Notes: generated by a model not told the origin, from the sequence alone. 64,000 nt of DNA from Methylobacterium dankookense (GCF_902141855.1 NZ_CABFVH010000028.1:1-64000); one strand, 5' to 3'. Shown: positions 16,344 to 26,025, numbered from the stretch's first letter. Made by a program: numbers and translations.

Positions 16344-17837
16344 CTATCCGGCGCTGGCGAGCAGCCCCTTCACTGCCCGCCGCCACCCCGCGAGCTTCGC
16401 CTCCCGCGTCGGCGCGCTCATGCCCACCCGGAAGCGGCGCTCCAGGCGCCAGAGGTCGGCGAAGCGCTCGGGCTCGGGGTAGAGCCCTGCCGAGAGGCCG
16501 GCGAGATAGGCCGCGCCGAGCGCGGTGGTCTCCAGGATCCGCGGCCGGTCGACCGGTGCGTCGAGAAGATCGCAGAGGCGCTGCATCGTCCAGTCCGAGG
16601 CGACCATGCCGCCGTCGACCCGCAGCACGGTGCCGGCCTCGGCGCACCAATCGGCGCGCATCGCCTGAAGCAGGTCGACGGTCTGGTAGCAGACACTCTC
16701 CAGGGCCGCCCGCGCGAACTCGGCCGGGCCGCTGTTGCGGGTGAGGCCGAACAGGGCGCCGCGCACGTCGGGGTTCCAGTGCGGCGCGCCGAGGCCCACG
16801 AAGGCGGGAACGAGGTAGAGGTCCTGCTCGGGATCCGCCTCGGCGGCCAGGGGCCCGGTCTCGGCCGCGTGCCCGATGAGCCCGAGCCCATCGCGCAGCC
16901 ATTGTACCACCGCGCCCGCCACGAAGATCGAGCCTTCGAGCGCGTAGGTCCGCTCGCCGCCGAGTTGGTAGGCGATGGTGGTGAGCAGGCGGTTCTCGGA
17001 GGCGATGGCCTCGGTGCCGGTATTCACCAGGGCGAAGCAGCCGGTGCCGTAGGTGGACTTGATCATGCCCGGCCGGAAGCAGGCTTGTCCCACCATCGCC
17101 GCCTGCTGATCGCCGGCGACGCCGCGGATCGGGATCGGCGCGCCGAACCATTCCGGCAGGGTCTCGCCGAAATCGCCGGCGCAGTCGCGCACCTCGGGCA
17201 GCAGGCTCTCGGGCACGTTGAACAGGGCGAGCAGGTTGCGGTCCCACGCGCCGCGATGGATGTCGTAAAGCAGGGTGCGTGAGGCATTCGTCGCGTCGAT
17301 GGCGTGGACCGCGCCGCCCGTGAAACGCCAGAGCAGGTAGCCGTCGACGGTGCCGAAGGCGAGTTCGCCCCGCTCGGCCCGGGCGCGGGCGCCCGGCATG
17401 TTGTCGAGAATCCAGGCGATCTTGGTGGCGGAGAAATAGGGGTCGATGATGAGCCCCGTCCGCGCGGTGACGAGCGCCTCGTGCCCCTCCTGCCGCAGCC
17501 GGGCGCAGGTCGGCGCCGTGCGCCGGTCCTGCCAGACGATGGCGCGGCCCACCGCCTCGCCGCTCGCCCGGTCCCAGACGAGGGTCGTCTCGCGCTGGTT
17601 GGTGATGCCGATCCCGGCAATGGCCCGGGCCTCCAGCCCGGCATGGGCCAAAGCGGTGCGTGCGGTGGCGAGCGTCGTCTCCCAGAGGTCGTCCGGCTCG
17701 TGCTCCACCCAGCCCGAGGCCGGGAAGTGCTGGGGGAACTCCTCCTGGGCCTGGGCCACGGCCTGCGCCTGCGCATCGAAGACGATCGACCGCGTCGAGG
17801 TGGTGCCCTGGTCGATGGCGAGGATGAAACGCGGCAT
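16344..17837 (-). CDS. glpK: Glycerol kinase
   Basis: 497 residues, against 502 in E. coli. It phosphorylates glycerol to sn-glycerol 3-phosphate in the cytoplasm. FGGY-kinase hallmarks are clear: ILAIDQGTTSTRSIVFD at the start, TNQRETTLVWDR and AIVWQDRRTAPTC near residues 80-105, FGTVDGYLLWRF, and the C-terminal LRVDGGMVASDWTMQ phosphate-binding loop. The ATG at 17837 is preferred over an in-frame GTG 15 bp upstream, because GGGAGA lies correctly spaced before it. It lies 19 bp downstream of glpD on the same strand, so glpD-glpK form an operon. No glpF facilitator or glpR repressor is adjacent. Confidence 0.96.
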   Translation of the reverse strand: MPRFILAIDQGTTSTRSIVFDAQAQAVAQAQEEFPQHFPASGWVEHEPDDLWETTLATARTALAHAGLEARAIAGIGITNQRETTLVWDRASGEAVGRAIVWQDRRTAPTCARLRQEGHEALVTARTGLIIDPYFSATKIAWILDNMPGARARAERGELAFGTVDGYLLWRFTGGAVHAIDATNASRTLLYDIHRGAWDRNLLALFNVPESLLPEVRDCAGDFGETLPEWFGAPIPIRGVAGDQQAAMVGQACFRPGMIKSTYGTGCFALVNTGTEAIASENRLLTTIAYQLGGERTYALEGSIFVAGAVVQWLRDGLGLIGHAAETGPLAAEADPEQDLYLVPAFVGLGAPHWNPDVRGALFGLTRNSGPAEFARAALESVCYQTVDLLQAMRADWCAEAGTVLRVDGGMVASDWTMQRLCDLLDAPVDRPRILETTALGAAYLAGLSAGLYPEPERFADLWRLERRFRVGMSAPTREAKLAGWRRAVKGLLASAG

Positions 17838-17856
17838 CACGGCGTCTCCCACTGTT

Positions 17857-19383
17857 CTACTGAGGCGCGGCCTCTTCGCGGACCGCGTCCATTCCGGTCT
17901 GCGCGGCCATGAAGGCTTCGAGCGCCGCCCTGTCGTCGGCGCCGATCCGCAGGCCGAGCTTCGTCCGGCGCCAGAGCACGTCGGCGGGCTCGTGCGCCCA
18001 TTCCACCTGCATCAGGTAGCGCAGCTCCGCCTCGGTGAGGTCCGCTCCGAAGGTGCGGCCGAGATCCGGCAGCGAGGATGCACCGGCCAGAATCCGCTCC
18101 GCCCGGGTGCCGTAGGCGCGCGCGAGCCGCGCGGCGAGCGCCTCTGGAAGCCAGGGGCGGCCGGCGCGCAGCCGCGCGACCAGGGCAGCGTAGCCCCGTG
18201 GCGGGAAGTCTCCACCGGGGAGCGGCGCCGAGGCGGTCCAGCCCGCGCCCTGCCGTATCGCGGGCAGGTGGGGACCGAGCTTCGCGAGCGCCGATTCGGC
18301 GAGCCGCCGGTAGGTGGTGATCTTGCCGCCGTAGACGGAGAGGAGCGGGGGGCCGTCCGCTGGCGCGTCGAGGGCCAGCACGTAGTCGCGGGTCGCGGCC
18401 TGCGCCTGCGAGGCGCCGTCGTCGTAGAGCGGGCGCAGGCCCGAATAGGTCCACACCACGTCGGCCGGCGTCACCGGGGCACGGAAATAGGCGCTCGCCG
18501 CCGCGCAGAGATAGGCGACCTCCTCCGCGCTCGCCTCGACGCGCGCGAGATCTCCGGTGAAGTCGCGGTCGGTGGTGCCGATCAGGGTGAAGTCGCGCTC
18601 GTAGGGGATGGCGAAGACGATGCGGCGGTCCGGATTCTGGAAGATGTAGGCGCGGTCGTGCGCGAAAAGCCGCTTCGTGACGATGTGGCTTCCCTGGACG
18701 AGGCGCACCGCAGGCGCCGCCCCGCCGAACAGGCGCCCCACGCGGGGCCCCGACGCATCGACCAGGGCGCGGGCGGCGATCTCCGAGCCGCCCTCCGGTC
18801 CCGCGACGCCGAGGTGCCAGAGGCCGCCCACGCGCTCCGCCCGCTCGACGCGGGTCCGCACGCGGATGTCGGCGCCCCGCTCCGCGGCATCCACCGCGTT
18901 GAGCACGACGAGACGGGAATCCTCCACCCAGCAATCGGAATAGGCGAAGCCGCGGGTGAAGGCCGCGCGCAGCGGCGCGCCGGCCGGGTCCTGCCTGAGG
19001 TCGAGGGTCTCGGTGCCCGGCAGGTCGGAACGGCCGCCGAGATTGTCGTAGATCAGCAGGCCGAGGCGCAGCAGCCAGGCGGGGCGCATGGCGCGGTGGT
19101 AGGGCAGAACGAAGCGCAGCGGCCAGACGATGTGCGGGGCGTTGCGCCACAGCACCGCGCGCTCGGCCAGGGCCTCGCGCACCAGGCGGAAGGCGTATTG
19201 CTCCAGGTAGCGCAGGCCGCCATGGATCAGCTTGGTCGAGGCCGAGGAGGTGCCTGCGGCGAGGTCGCCCTGCTCGAACAGGACGACACGGGCGCCGCGG
19301 CCCGCGGCGTCGCGGGCGATGCCGCAGCCGTTCACGCCGCCGCCGATCACGGCGAGGTCGTAGGTCGTCCGAGGCCCGTCCAA
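17857..19383 (-). CDS. glpD: Aerobic glycerol-3-phosphate dehydrogenase
   Basis: About 508 residues. This membrane-associated FAD enzyme oxidises glycerol 3-phosphate to dihydroxyacetone phosphate and passes electrons to quinone. The N-terminal dinucleotide fold is YDLAVIGGGVNGCGIARDAA, followed by SSASTKLIHGGLRYLEQY, which is diagnostic of GlpD/DadA-type oxidases. YGGKITTYRRLAE and the C-terminal helical domain follow. No ATG is suitably placed. The TTG at 19383 comes after a GAGAGG and gives the expected N-terminus. The frame stays open further upstream, but that part does not look like protein. It probably shares a promoter with glpK. Confidence 0.94.
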   Translation of the reverse strand: MDGPRTTYDLAVIGGGVNGCGIARDAAGRGARVVLFEQGDLAAGTSSASTKLIHGGLRYLEQYAFRLVREALAERAVLWRNAPHIVWPLRFVLPYHRAMRPAWLLRLGLLIYDNLGGRSDLPGTETLDLRQDPAGAPLRAAFTRGFAYSDCWVEDSRLVVLNAVDAAERGADIRVRTRVERAERVGGLWHLGVAGPEGGSEIAARALVDASGPRVGRLFGGAAPAVRLVQGSHIVTKRLFAHDRAYIFQNPDRRIVFAIPYERDFTLIGTTDRDFTGDLARVEASAEEVAYLCAAASAYFRAPVTPADVVWTYSGLRPLYDDGASQAQAATRDYVLALDAPADGPPLLSVYGGKITTYRRLAESALAKLGPHLPAIRQGAGWTASAPLPGGDFPPRGYAALVARLRAGRPWLPEALAARLARAYGTRAERILAGASSLPDLGRTFGADLTEAELRYLMQVEWAHEPADVLWRRTKLGLRIGADDRAALEAFMAAQTGMDAVREEAAPQ

Positions 19384-19635
19384 GGCGCCCTCTCGTCCTG
19401 GTCCTGGCACGATATAGGGCGGGTATCCGGGATGGGCCTCCCCATCTCGGGTGTGATGCGCAGCGACTGATGCGCGGATGCTGTTGCCAAGCCTCGATCG
19501 AGACCGGTTCGGCAACAATCAAGCCAAACTCAACATTGGATCGGGAGCGGCGCGCACCGTAACGTCCGATTCAACAGGCTCGACCGACATGGTTTCGGGA
19601 CAGGGCCGGCACCGCAGATCCAGCGGGAGGAACCA
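19384..19635. promoter_or_regulatory. Divergent promoter region, glpD / garD
   Basis: 252 bp between two genes transcribed away from each other, so it must hold both promoters. It is slightly richer in A/T around 19500-19560 (CAATCAAGCCAAACTCAACATTGG in two parts). I see no clear operator palindrome. Confidence 0.5.
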
Positions 19636-21198
19636 ATGCTGAGCGCCGAGACCGCACCGCGCGCCGAGGGCGACGCGCCGCGTACCATCCGTCTTCACGC
19701 CGACGACAACGTCGCCATCGTCGTCAACGCCTTCGGCCTGCCCGCCGGCACGGTCTTCCCCGATGGCCTGACGCTGCGCGAGTTCGTGCCCCAGGGCCAC
19801 AAGGTGGCGCTCGCCGACATTCCGGAAGGCGGCCATGTGCGCCGCTACGGCGAGGTGGTCGGCATCGCGTTGCGCGACATCGCCCAGGGCACCTGGGTCG
19901 AGGAATCCTGCGTCGAGACCCCGACAGCGCCGGCCCTCGACGCCCTGGAGAAGGCCACCCGCATCCCCGCCGCCCTGCCGCCGCTCGACGGCTACACCTT
20001 CGAGGGCTTCCGCAACCCGGATGGCAGCGTCGGCACCAAGAACATCCTGGCGATCTCCACCAGCGTGCAATGCGTGACCGGCACCCTCGACGTGGCGATC
20101 AAGCGCATCCGCGAGGAGCTGCTGCCGCGCTTCCCCAACGTTGACGACGTGATCGGCCTCACCCATGCCTATGGCTGCGGCGTGGCCATCAACGCCCCCG
20201 AGGCCGTCATCCCGATCCGGACGCTCCAGAGCCTCGCCAAGAACCCGAATTTCGGCGGCGAGGTCATGGTGGTCGGCCTCGGCTGCGAGAAGCTCGTCTC
20301 CGAGCGCCTCGTGCCGGCTGACAAAGGGGCCGCCGAGGACAGCGTGGTCCGGCTGCAGGACGAGCGCCACCAGGGCTTCGGCAGCATGATCGACAGCATC
20401 ATGACGATGGCCGAGGCGCGTCTCGCGGTGCTCAACCGGCGGCAGCGCGAGACCTGCCCGGCCTCCGAGCTGGTGGTCGGCCTGCAATGCGGCGGCAGCG
20501 ACGCCTTCTCCGGCGTCACCGCCAACCCGTCGCTCGGGTTCGCCGCCGACCTGCTGGTGCGCTGCGGCGCCACCGTGCTGTTCTCCGAGGTGACGGAGGT
20601 GCGCGACGCGATCCACCTCCTCACCCCGCGGGCCGCGACCCCCGAGGTCGCCGACGCGCTGATCCGCGAGATGGCCTGGTACGACGACTATCTGGAAAAG
20701 GGCGGCGCCGACCGCCGCGCCAACCCCTCGCCCGGCAACAAGAAGGGCGGGCTCAACAACATCGTCGAGAAGGCCCTCGGCTCGGTGGCGAAATCCGGCA
20801 CCAGCGCCATCGCGGGCGTGCTCGCCCCCGGCGAGCGGGTGCGCGAGCGGGGGCTGATCTTCGCGGCGACGCCCGCGAGCGACTTCGTCTGCGGCACGCT
20901 GCAGCTCGCCTCCGGCATCACCGTGCAGGTCTTCTCCACGGGCCGCGGCACGCCCTACGGCCTCGCCCAGGCGCCCGTGATCAAGGTGGCGACGCGGACC
21001 GAGCTGAGCCAGCGCTGGTCGGACCTGATCGACCTCGATGCCGGCCGCATCGCGACGGGCGAGTCGACCATCGAGGAGATGGGCTGGGAGCTGTTCCAGC
21101 TGATCCTCGACGTGGCGAGCGGGCGCAAGCGTCCCTGGTCCGACCGCTGGGGCCTTTACAACGACCTCACGCTGTTCAACCCGGCGCCGATCACCTGA
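19636..21198 (+). CDS. garD: Galactarate dehydratase, GarD type
   Basis: 520 residues, against 523 in E. coli GarD. It dehydrates D-galactarate (mucate) to 5-keto-4-deoxy-glucarate, an iron-dependent reaction. The match to GarD runs end to end: DNVAIVVNAFGLPAGT, VPQGHKVALADIP, YTFEGFRNPDGSVGTKN, TCPASELVVGLQCGGSDAFS, LLVRCGATVLFSEVTEVRDA and the final FNPAPIT. The N-terminal SAF domain and C-terminal UxaA/GarD domain are both whole. GGGAGGAA precedes ATG 19636. A second, unrelated galactarate/talarate dehydratase lies 88 bp downstream. The next enzymes of the pathway (keto-deoxyglucarate dehydratase, semialdehyde dehydrogenase) are not in the window. Confidence 0.93.
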   Translation: MLSAETAPRAEGDAPRTIRLHADDNVAIVVNAFGLPAGTVFPDGLTLREFVPQGHKVALADIPEGGHVRRYGEVVGIALRDIAQGTWVEESCVETPTAPALDALEKATRIPAALPPLDGYTFEGFRNPDGSVGTKNILAISTSVQCVTGTLDVAIKRIREELLPRFPNVDDVIGLTHAYGCGVAINAPEAVIPIRTLQSLAKNPNFGGEVMVVGLGCEKLVSERLVPADKGAAEDSVVRLQDERHQGFGSMIDSIMTMAEARLAVLNRRQRETCPASELVVGLQCGGSDAFSGVTANPSLGFAADLLVRCGATVLFSEVTEVRDAIHLLTPRAATPEVADALIREMAWYDDYLEKGGADRRANPSPGNKKGGLNNIVEKALGSVAKSGTSAIAGVLAPGERVRERGLIFAATPASDFVCGTLQLASGITVQVFSTGRGTPYGLAQAPVIKVATRTELSQRWSDLIDLDAGRIATGESTIEEMGWELFQLILDVASGRKRPWSDRWGLYNDLTLFNPAPIT

Positions 21199-21286
21199 CC
21201 GCCTGACGGCCTCTCCCATCAGCCGAACCCGACGCTGCGCCCCGAGGTGGGCGCGGCAACGACACCCTCTGCCCGGAGGACTCGCG

Positions 21287-22414
21287 ATGCACGACACGGT
21301 CACCGGAATCCGGCTGCGCTCGGTGGCGCTGCCGCTGAAGACGCCGATCAGCGACGCCAAGGTGCTCACCGGCCGCCAAAAGCCGATGACCGAGATCGCG
21401 ATCCTGTTCTGCGAGGTCGAGACGCGCGAGGGCCATCGCGGCCTCGGCATCAGCTATTCCAAGCGGGCCGGCGGCTCGGGCCAGTTCGTCCATGCCCGCG
21501 AGATCGCGCCCGCTTTGCTGGGCGAGGATCCGAGCGACATCGCCAGGGCCTGGGACAAGCTCGCCTGGGCCGGGGCCTCTGCCGGCCGCAGCGGTCTCGC
21601 CGTCCAGGCCATCGGCGCCTTCGACGTCGCGCTCTGGGACCTGAAGGCGAAGCGGGCCGGGCTCTCGCTCGCCAAGCTGCTCGGGGCGCAGCGCGATTTG
21701 GTGCGCTGCTACAACACCTCCGGCGGCTTCCTGCACACGCCCCTCGACGAGGTTCTGGTCAACACCGACCGCTCCCGGGCGAAGGGCATCGGCGGCATCA
21801 AGCTGAAGGTCGGCCAGCCGGATTGGGCGGAGGATATCCGCCGCGTCGCGGCCGTGCGCGAGCATCTGGGCGAGGCGTTTCCGCTGATGGTCGACGCCAA
21901 CCAGCAATGGGACCGGCCGACCGCCATGCGGATGGGCCGGATCTTCGAGCGGTTCAACCTGATCTGGATCGAGGAGCCGCTCGATTGCTACGACGCCGCC
22001 GGCCATGCGGCGCTCGCCGCCGCCCTCGACACGCCGATCGCCACCGGCGAGATGCTGACGAGCGTCTCCGAGCACTGGGACTTCATCCGCCAGAACGGCG
22101 CCGATTTCCTGATGCCGGACGCGCCCCGCGTCGGCGGCATCACGCCCTTCCTCAAGGTCGCGACGCTCGCCGAGTTCGCGGGCCTGACCATCGCGCCGCA
22201 TTTCTCGATGGAGCTGCACATCCACCTCGCCGCAGCGATGCAGCGCGAGCCCTGGGTCGAGCATTTCGAGTGGCTGGAGCCGCTGTTCAACGAGCGGCTG
22301 GCGCTTGAGAACGGCCGCATGGTCGTGCCGACACGGCCCGGCCTCGGCATCTCGCTCAGCGAACAGGCGCTTGCCTGGACCCGCGAGACGGTGGCGTTCG
22401 GCAGCCTGGGCTGA
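21287..22414 (+). CDS. Enolase-superfamily dehydratase, L-talarate/galactarate type
   Basis: 375 residues. It belongs to the mandelate racemase branch of the enolase superfamily: an N-terminal capping domain (1-130) and a TIM barrel. The KxK base motif is KLKVG (near residue 183). Metal ligands are VDANQQW (about 205), WIEEPLD (about 230) and ATGEML (about 255). The opposing catalytic histidine is in APHFSMELHIH (about 305). SYSKRAGGSGQFVHA in the capping loop resembles talarate/galactarate dehydratases, and adjacency to garD supports an aldarate substrate. Other acid-sugar dehydratase activities remain possible. It ends 14 bp from the convergent ABC permease. Confidence 0.82.
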   Translation: MHDTVTGIRLRSVALPLKTPISDAKVLTGRQKPMTEIAILFCEVETREGHRGLGISYSKRAGGSGQFVHAREIAPALLGEDPSDIARAWDKLAWAGASAGRSGLAVQAIGAFDVALWDLKAKRAGLSLAKLLGAQRDLVRCYNTSGGFLHTPLDEVLVNTDRSRAKGIGGIKLKVGQPDWAEDIRRVAAVREHLGEAFPLMVDANQQWDRPTAMRMGRIFERFNLIWIEEPLDCYDAAGHAALAAALDTPIATGEMLTSVSEHWDFIRQNGADFLMPDAPRVGGITPFLKVATLAEFAGLTIAPHFSMELHIHLAAAMQREPWVEHFEWLEPLFNERLALENGRMVVPTRPGLGISLSEQALAWTRETVAFGSLG

Positions 22415-22428
22415 GCGACCGGCCGCGG

Positions 22429-23505
22429 TCATCTCCGCAAGTCGAGCGCGTCGGCCAGCCGATCGCCCAGGGTGTTGAGCGCGACAAGGGTCGCGACCAG
22501 GAAGGCCGCCGGTGCCGCCAGCATGTGCGGGGCCGATTCGATCGCCCGCGCGCCCTCGGCTACCAGCACGCCCCAGCTGGTCTCCGGCTCCTGCACGCCG
22601 AGGCCGAGGAAGGACAGGAAGCTCTCGGTGAGGATGACCCGCGGCACGATCAGCGTCGCGGCCACAGCGATCGGCGCGAGCGCATTCGGCACGATGTGGC
22701 GGGTGAGGATGGCGCGCGGGCCGAGGCCGAGGGCGCGGGCCGCGCGGACGAAGTCGCGGGCGCTCAGGGCCAGCGCCTGGCCCCGCACGATGCGGGCCAT
22801 GTCGAGCCATTCGACCGCGGCGATGGCCACGAGGATCAGCGCGAGGCCCGGCCGGAACAGGACCACCAGCACGATCACGAAGAACACGAAGGGCAGGGCG
22901 TAGAGGATGTCGACGATCCGCATCATCAGCGCGTCGACGAGCCCGCCGGCATAGCCGGAGACCGCGCCGTAGAGGACGCCGACCACGAGGGCGGCAAGCG
23001 TCGCCGTCAGCCCGATCAGGAGCGAGACGCGGCCCGCCACCAGGCTGCGGGTGAGGAGGTCGCGCCCGTGCACGTCGGTGCCGAGGAGGAAGTGCAGGCG
23101 CCGCACGGGCGCCTCGACCACGAGGCGTCGATCGCCCGCGGCGGCCTCGACCACGCGGGGCTCGCCGACGAGGTCGGAGCGGGGCAGGTAGACGAGGCTG
23201 CGCCGGTCGATCCCGCCTTCCGCGGCGAGCACGAGGCGTAGGGTGCCTTCCGTGACCACGGCCTCCTCCACCCGCGCGCGCATGCGGAAGGCGATGCGGT
23301 CGAGGGCTGCGCGCAGCCGCTCGGGGCCCGGCTCCGCGGCGAAGCCCGCCGGGAGCTGGCGCAGGTCCGGATAGCTCCGCTCCGGTGCGTGGCCGGTGAG
23401 CAGGGGCCCGGCGAGACAGGCGAGCGCCACCAGGGCGAGCACGGCGAGGGAGGCGAGGGCGCCCGGATCCTTCAGCAGGCGCCGCAGCGGTCGTTCGGCG
23501 CTCAC
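22429..23505 (-). CDS. ABC transporter permease, DppC/OppC type
   Basis: 358 residues. It is the second inner-membrane subunit of a peptide/nickel-type importer. One N-terminal TM helix (ALASLAVLALVALACLAGPL) is followed by a roughly 120-residue periplasmic stretch and then the five-helix BPD permease core. FLLGTDVHGRDLLTRSL, MMRIVDILYALPFVFF and the EAA loop (RAARALGLGPRAILTRHIVP) are characteristic. The long periplasmic insertion is larger than in E. coli DppC. Its GTG start overlaps the stop of the other permease gene (GTGA), showing translational coupling. No ATPase gene follows; the operon ends against the convergent dehydratase gene. Confidence 0.88.
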   Translation of the reverse strand: MSAERPLRRLLKDPGALASLAVLALVALACLAGPLLTGHAPERSYPDLRQLPAGFAAEPGPERLRAALDRIAFRMRARVEEAVVTEGTLRLVLAAEGGIDRRSLVYLPRSDLVGEPRVVEAAAGDRRLVVEAPVRRLHFLLGTDVHGRDLLTRSLVAGRVSLLIGLTATLAALVVGVLYGAVSGYAGGLVDALMMRIVDILYALPFVFFVIVLVVLFRPGLALILVAIAAVEWLDMARIVRGQALALSARDFVRAARALGLGPRAILTRHIVPNALAPIAVAATLIVPRVILTESFLSFLGLGVQEPETSWGVLVAEGARAIESAPHMLAAPAAFLVATLVALNTLGDRLADALDLRR

Positions 23506-24425
23506 CGGTTGAGCCTCAGGCGCGGGTCGGCCCAGGCGGCCAGCAGGTCGGCGACGAGGTTGAAGGCGATCACGAGCACGCCCACCAGCACCACGGTGCC
23601 CATCACCAGCGTGTAGTCCCGGTTCAGCGCGCCCTCGACGAAGTAGCGGCCGACACCCGGCAGGCCGAAGATCGTCTCGACCACGACCGAGCCGGTGAGG
23701 AGACCCGCGGCGAGCGGCCCGGCCAGCGCGATCACCGGCAGGAGCGCGCCGCGCAAGGCGTGGCGGAGCACGCGCAGGGGCGGCAGGCCGAGGCTGCGCA
23801 TGGTCCGCACCGGCTGGGCGGAGAGCGCCTCGGCGAGCGAGGCCCGGGTGAGGCGCGCCACCGCGCCGACCTGCGGCAGCGCGAGGGTCGCGACCGGCAG
23901 GATCAGGTGCGCGGGACTGCCGCCCTCCCAGCCGCTCAGCGGCAACCAGCGCAGGGTAAGGCCGAAGGCGATCTGCAACAGGGGCGCCACGACGAAGCTC
24001 GGCAGGGACAGGCCGAGCGCCGCCCCGAATCCGACCGCGCGGTCGACGAGGCTGCCGCGATGGAGCGCCGCGAGGCTGCCGAGCCCGATGCCGAGGCCGA
24101 GCGCGAGGACGAGGGCGAGGCCGCCGAGCGTCATCGATACGGGCAGGCCGCGGGCGAGGAGGTCGCTGACGGTGAGGTCGCGGAAGGAGAAGGAGGGGCC
24201 GAGATCGCCCCGCATCAGCGCGGCGAGGTAGCGGCCGAACTGCACGGGCAGCGGCTGGTCGAGGCCGTAGACCATGCGCAGGTTCGCCATCGCGGCCGGC
24301 GCCAGCGGACGCTCCAGATCGAACGGACCGCCGGGGGCGAGCCGCATCAGGAGGAAGCTTCCCGCCACCACGACGAAGAGGGTCGGCACGGCCTGGGCGA
24401 GCCGGCGCAGGACGAGGCCGATCAT
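23502..24425 (-). CDS. ABC transporter permease, DppB/OppB type
   Basis: 307 residues with about six TM helices. It starts with the usual LRRLAQAVPTLFVVVAGSFL and has the family pattern PGGPFD, then ADLLARGLPVSMTLGGLALV. The EAA loop is VRTMRSLGLPPLRVLRHALR and the end is VLVIAFNLVADLLAAWADPR. It pairs with the DppC-type permease, with which it overlaps by 4 bp, and lies 10 bp after the binding-protein gene. Likely substrates are peptides or other small polar molecules; the sequence does not tell which. Confidence 0.9.
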   Translation of the reverse strand: MIGLVLRRLAQAVPTLFVVVAGSFLLMRLAPGGPFDLERPLAPAAMANLRMVYGLDQPLPVQFGRYLAALMRGDLGPSFSFRDLTVSDLLARGLPVSMTLGGLALVLALGLGIGLGSLAALHRGSLVDRAVGFGAALGLSLPSFVVAPLLQIAFGLTLRWLPLSGWEGGSPAHLILPVATLALPQVGAVARLTRASLAEALSAQPVRTMRSLGLPPLRVLRHALRGALLPVIALAGPLAAGLLTGSVVVETIFGLPGVGRYFVEGALNRDYTLVMGTVVLVGVLVIAFNLVADLLAAWADPRLRLNR

Positions 24426-24435
24426 GCGGCGCCCG

Positions 24436-26025
24436 TCACGGGTCCAGCCTCAGGAAACGGGTCGGGGCGACGTTGCGCAGGTTGGCGTGGTAGCCGTGCA
24501 GGCGTGGGCTGATCAGGGCCTTGGAGCGGGTGTGCATCACCGGGATCCAGGGCAGGTCGCGCATCAGGATCGCCTCGGCGCGGGCGAGCAGGCCGGCCCG
24601 CGCGGCCACGTCGCGCTCGCCGGCCGCCGCATCGAGAAGGGCGTCGTAGTCGGGATTGGCGTAGCGGCCCGGATTCAGGCCGTCATTGCCGGAGCGCAGC
24701 AGGAACAGGAAGTTCTGCGGGTCGGCATAATCGGCGATCCAGGACATCCGGGCCACGTCGAAATCGCCGCCGTCGCGCAGATGGGCGAAATGGGTCTTGG
24801 CGTCGGTGTAGACGAAGCGGGTCTCGATGCCGAGGTCGCGCCACATCTCGGCGATCGCGATCGCCGTGTTGCGGTTGTTGTCGGTGGTGTTGAAGCGATA
24901 CTCGACGCGCAAGGGGCGGCCCGGCCCGAAGCCGGCCTCGTCGAGCAGGCGCCGCGCCTCGGCCTCGTGGTCGATGGGCAGTCCCGCGCGTCCCTCCGTC
25001 TCGGGCGGGTCGCGGTAATGGTCGAGGCCCGGCGGGCAGAGCGAGAAGGCGGGGCTCATCGTGCCGCCCCAGAGCGCCTCGGCGAGGTAGGCCCGGTCGA
25101 TGACGAGCGAGAGGGCGCGCCGCACGCGCTGGTCGTCGAAGGGCGCCTTGCGCGTGTTCACGGCGAGCGCGTAGAGGCCGAGCGCCGGCCCCAGGACCAC
25201 CTGATCGCCGAAGCGGCGCTGCAGCGAGGCCATCTGGTCGCCGGGCAGGTCAGCGAGCGAATCGAGCTCGCCCGCCGCGAAGCGGCGCACCGCGCCGGCG
25301 AGGTCCGGCGTCGGGATGAACGCGACCTCCGGGATGCTGGCTTCCGCCGCCGCGTAGTGGTGCGGGTTGCGCGCCAGGGTGATGCGGTCGTTCGGCACGA
25401 GGTCGCGCAGGGCATAGGCCCCGTTCGAGACGAGATTGCCCGGCCGGGTGAAGGCGTCGCCGTGGCGCTCCACCGAGGGCGGGTGCACGGGCAGCGTGGT
25501 CTGGTGCGTGAGGAGTTCGAGGAGATAGGGCGTCGGCTTCTCGAGGGTGATCACCAGGGTGCGCGGATCCGGCGCGGCGACACCGAGCGCCTCGGGCGGC
25601 GCCTCGCCGCGGTTCAGCGCGGCGGCGTTGCGGAGCGGATGGAGCATCTCGGCATATTTCGCCGCCGTCTCGGGCTTCAGGATGCGCCGCAGGGCGTAGA
25701 CGAAGGCGCCGGCCTCCACCGCCTCGCCATTCGACCAGCGCCCGTCGGGGCGCAACTTGAAGGTGTAGGTGAGGGCGTCCGCCGAGACGGTCCATGAATC
25801 CGCCGCGCCCGGGATGATGGCGCCGTGATTGTCGTAGGTGAGCAGGCCCTCGAACAGGTCGCGCAGGATATGCGCCTCGGCCACCGTCGAGGAGCGGTGC
25901 GGGTCGAGCGTCTCCGGGTCGGCGTCGTTGCCGCGCCGGTAGAGGGATGCGCCCGCGGCGCGGGCGGGGAGGGCGGCCGAGGCCGCCGCGCCGAGCAGCC
26001 AGTCGCGGCGGCGCAGGCGGATCAG
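24436..26025 (-). CDS. Extracellular solute-binding protein, OppA/DppA family (SBP_bac_5), non-canonical start
   Basis: About 530 residues. This periplasmic receptor delivers substrate to the two permeases encoded downstream. The body is typical of family 5: DADPETLDPHRSSTVAEAHI, LFEGLLTYD, YTFKLRPDGRWSNGEAVEAG and LSLVIDRAYL. The first common start codon in frame (GTG at 25884) would cut into the LDPH-EAHI core and remove an obvious signal peptide (RRRDWLLGAAASAALPARAAGA) encoded just upstream. The frame is open there but contains no ATG, GTG or TTG. A CTG at 26025, overlapping the stop of the preceding gene (CTGA), is the best candidate. A sequencing error or start-codon mutation is the alternative. 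Confidence 0.8.
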   Translation of the reverse strand: MIRLRRRDWLLGAAASAALPARAAGASLYRRGNDADPETLDPHRSSTVAEAHILRDLFEGLLTYDNHGAIIPGAADSWTVSADALTYTFKLRPDGRWSNGEAVEAGAFVYALRRILKPETAAKYAEMLHPLRNAAALNRGEAPPEALGVAAPDPRTLVITLEKPTPYLLELLTHQTTLPVHPPSVERHGDAFTRPGNLVSNGAYALRDLVPNDRITLARNPHHYAAAEASIPEVAFIPTPDLAGAVRRFAAGELDSLADLPGDQMASLQRRFGDQVVLGPALGLYALAVNTRKAPFDDQRVRRALSLVIDRAYLAEALWGGTMSPAFSLCPPGLDHYRDPPETEGRAGLPIDHEAEARRLLDEAGFGPGRPLRVEYRFNTTDNNRNTAIAIAEMWRDLGIETRFVYTDAKTHFAHLRDGGDFDVARMSWIADYADPQNFLFLLRSGNDGLNPGRYANPDYDALLDAAAGERDVAARAGLLARAEAILMRDLPWIPVMHTRSKALISPRLHGYHANLRNVAPTRFLRLDP

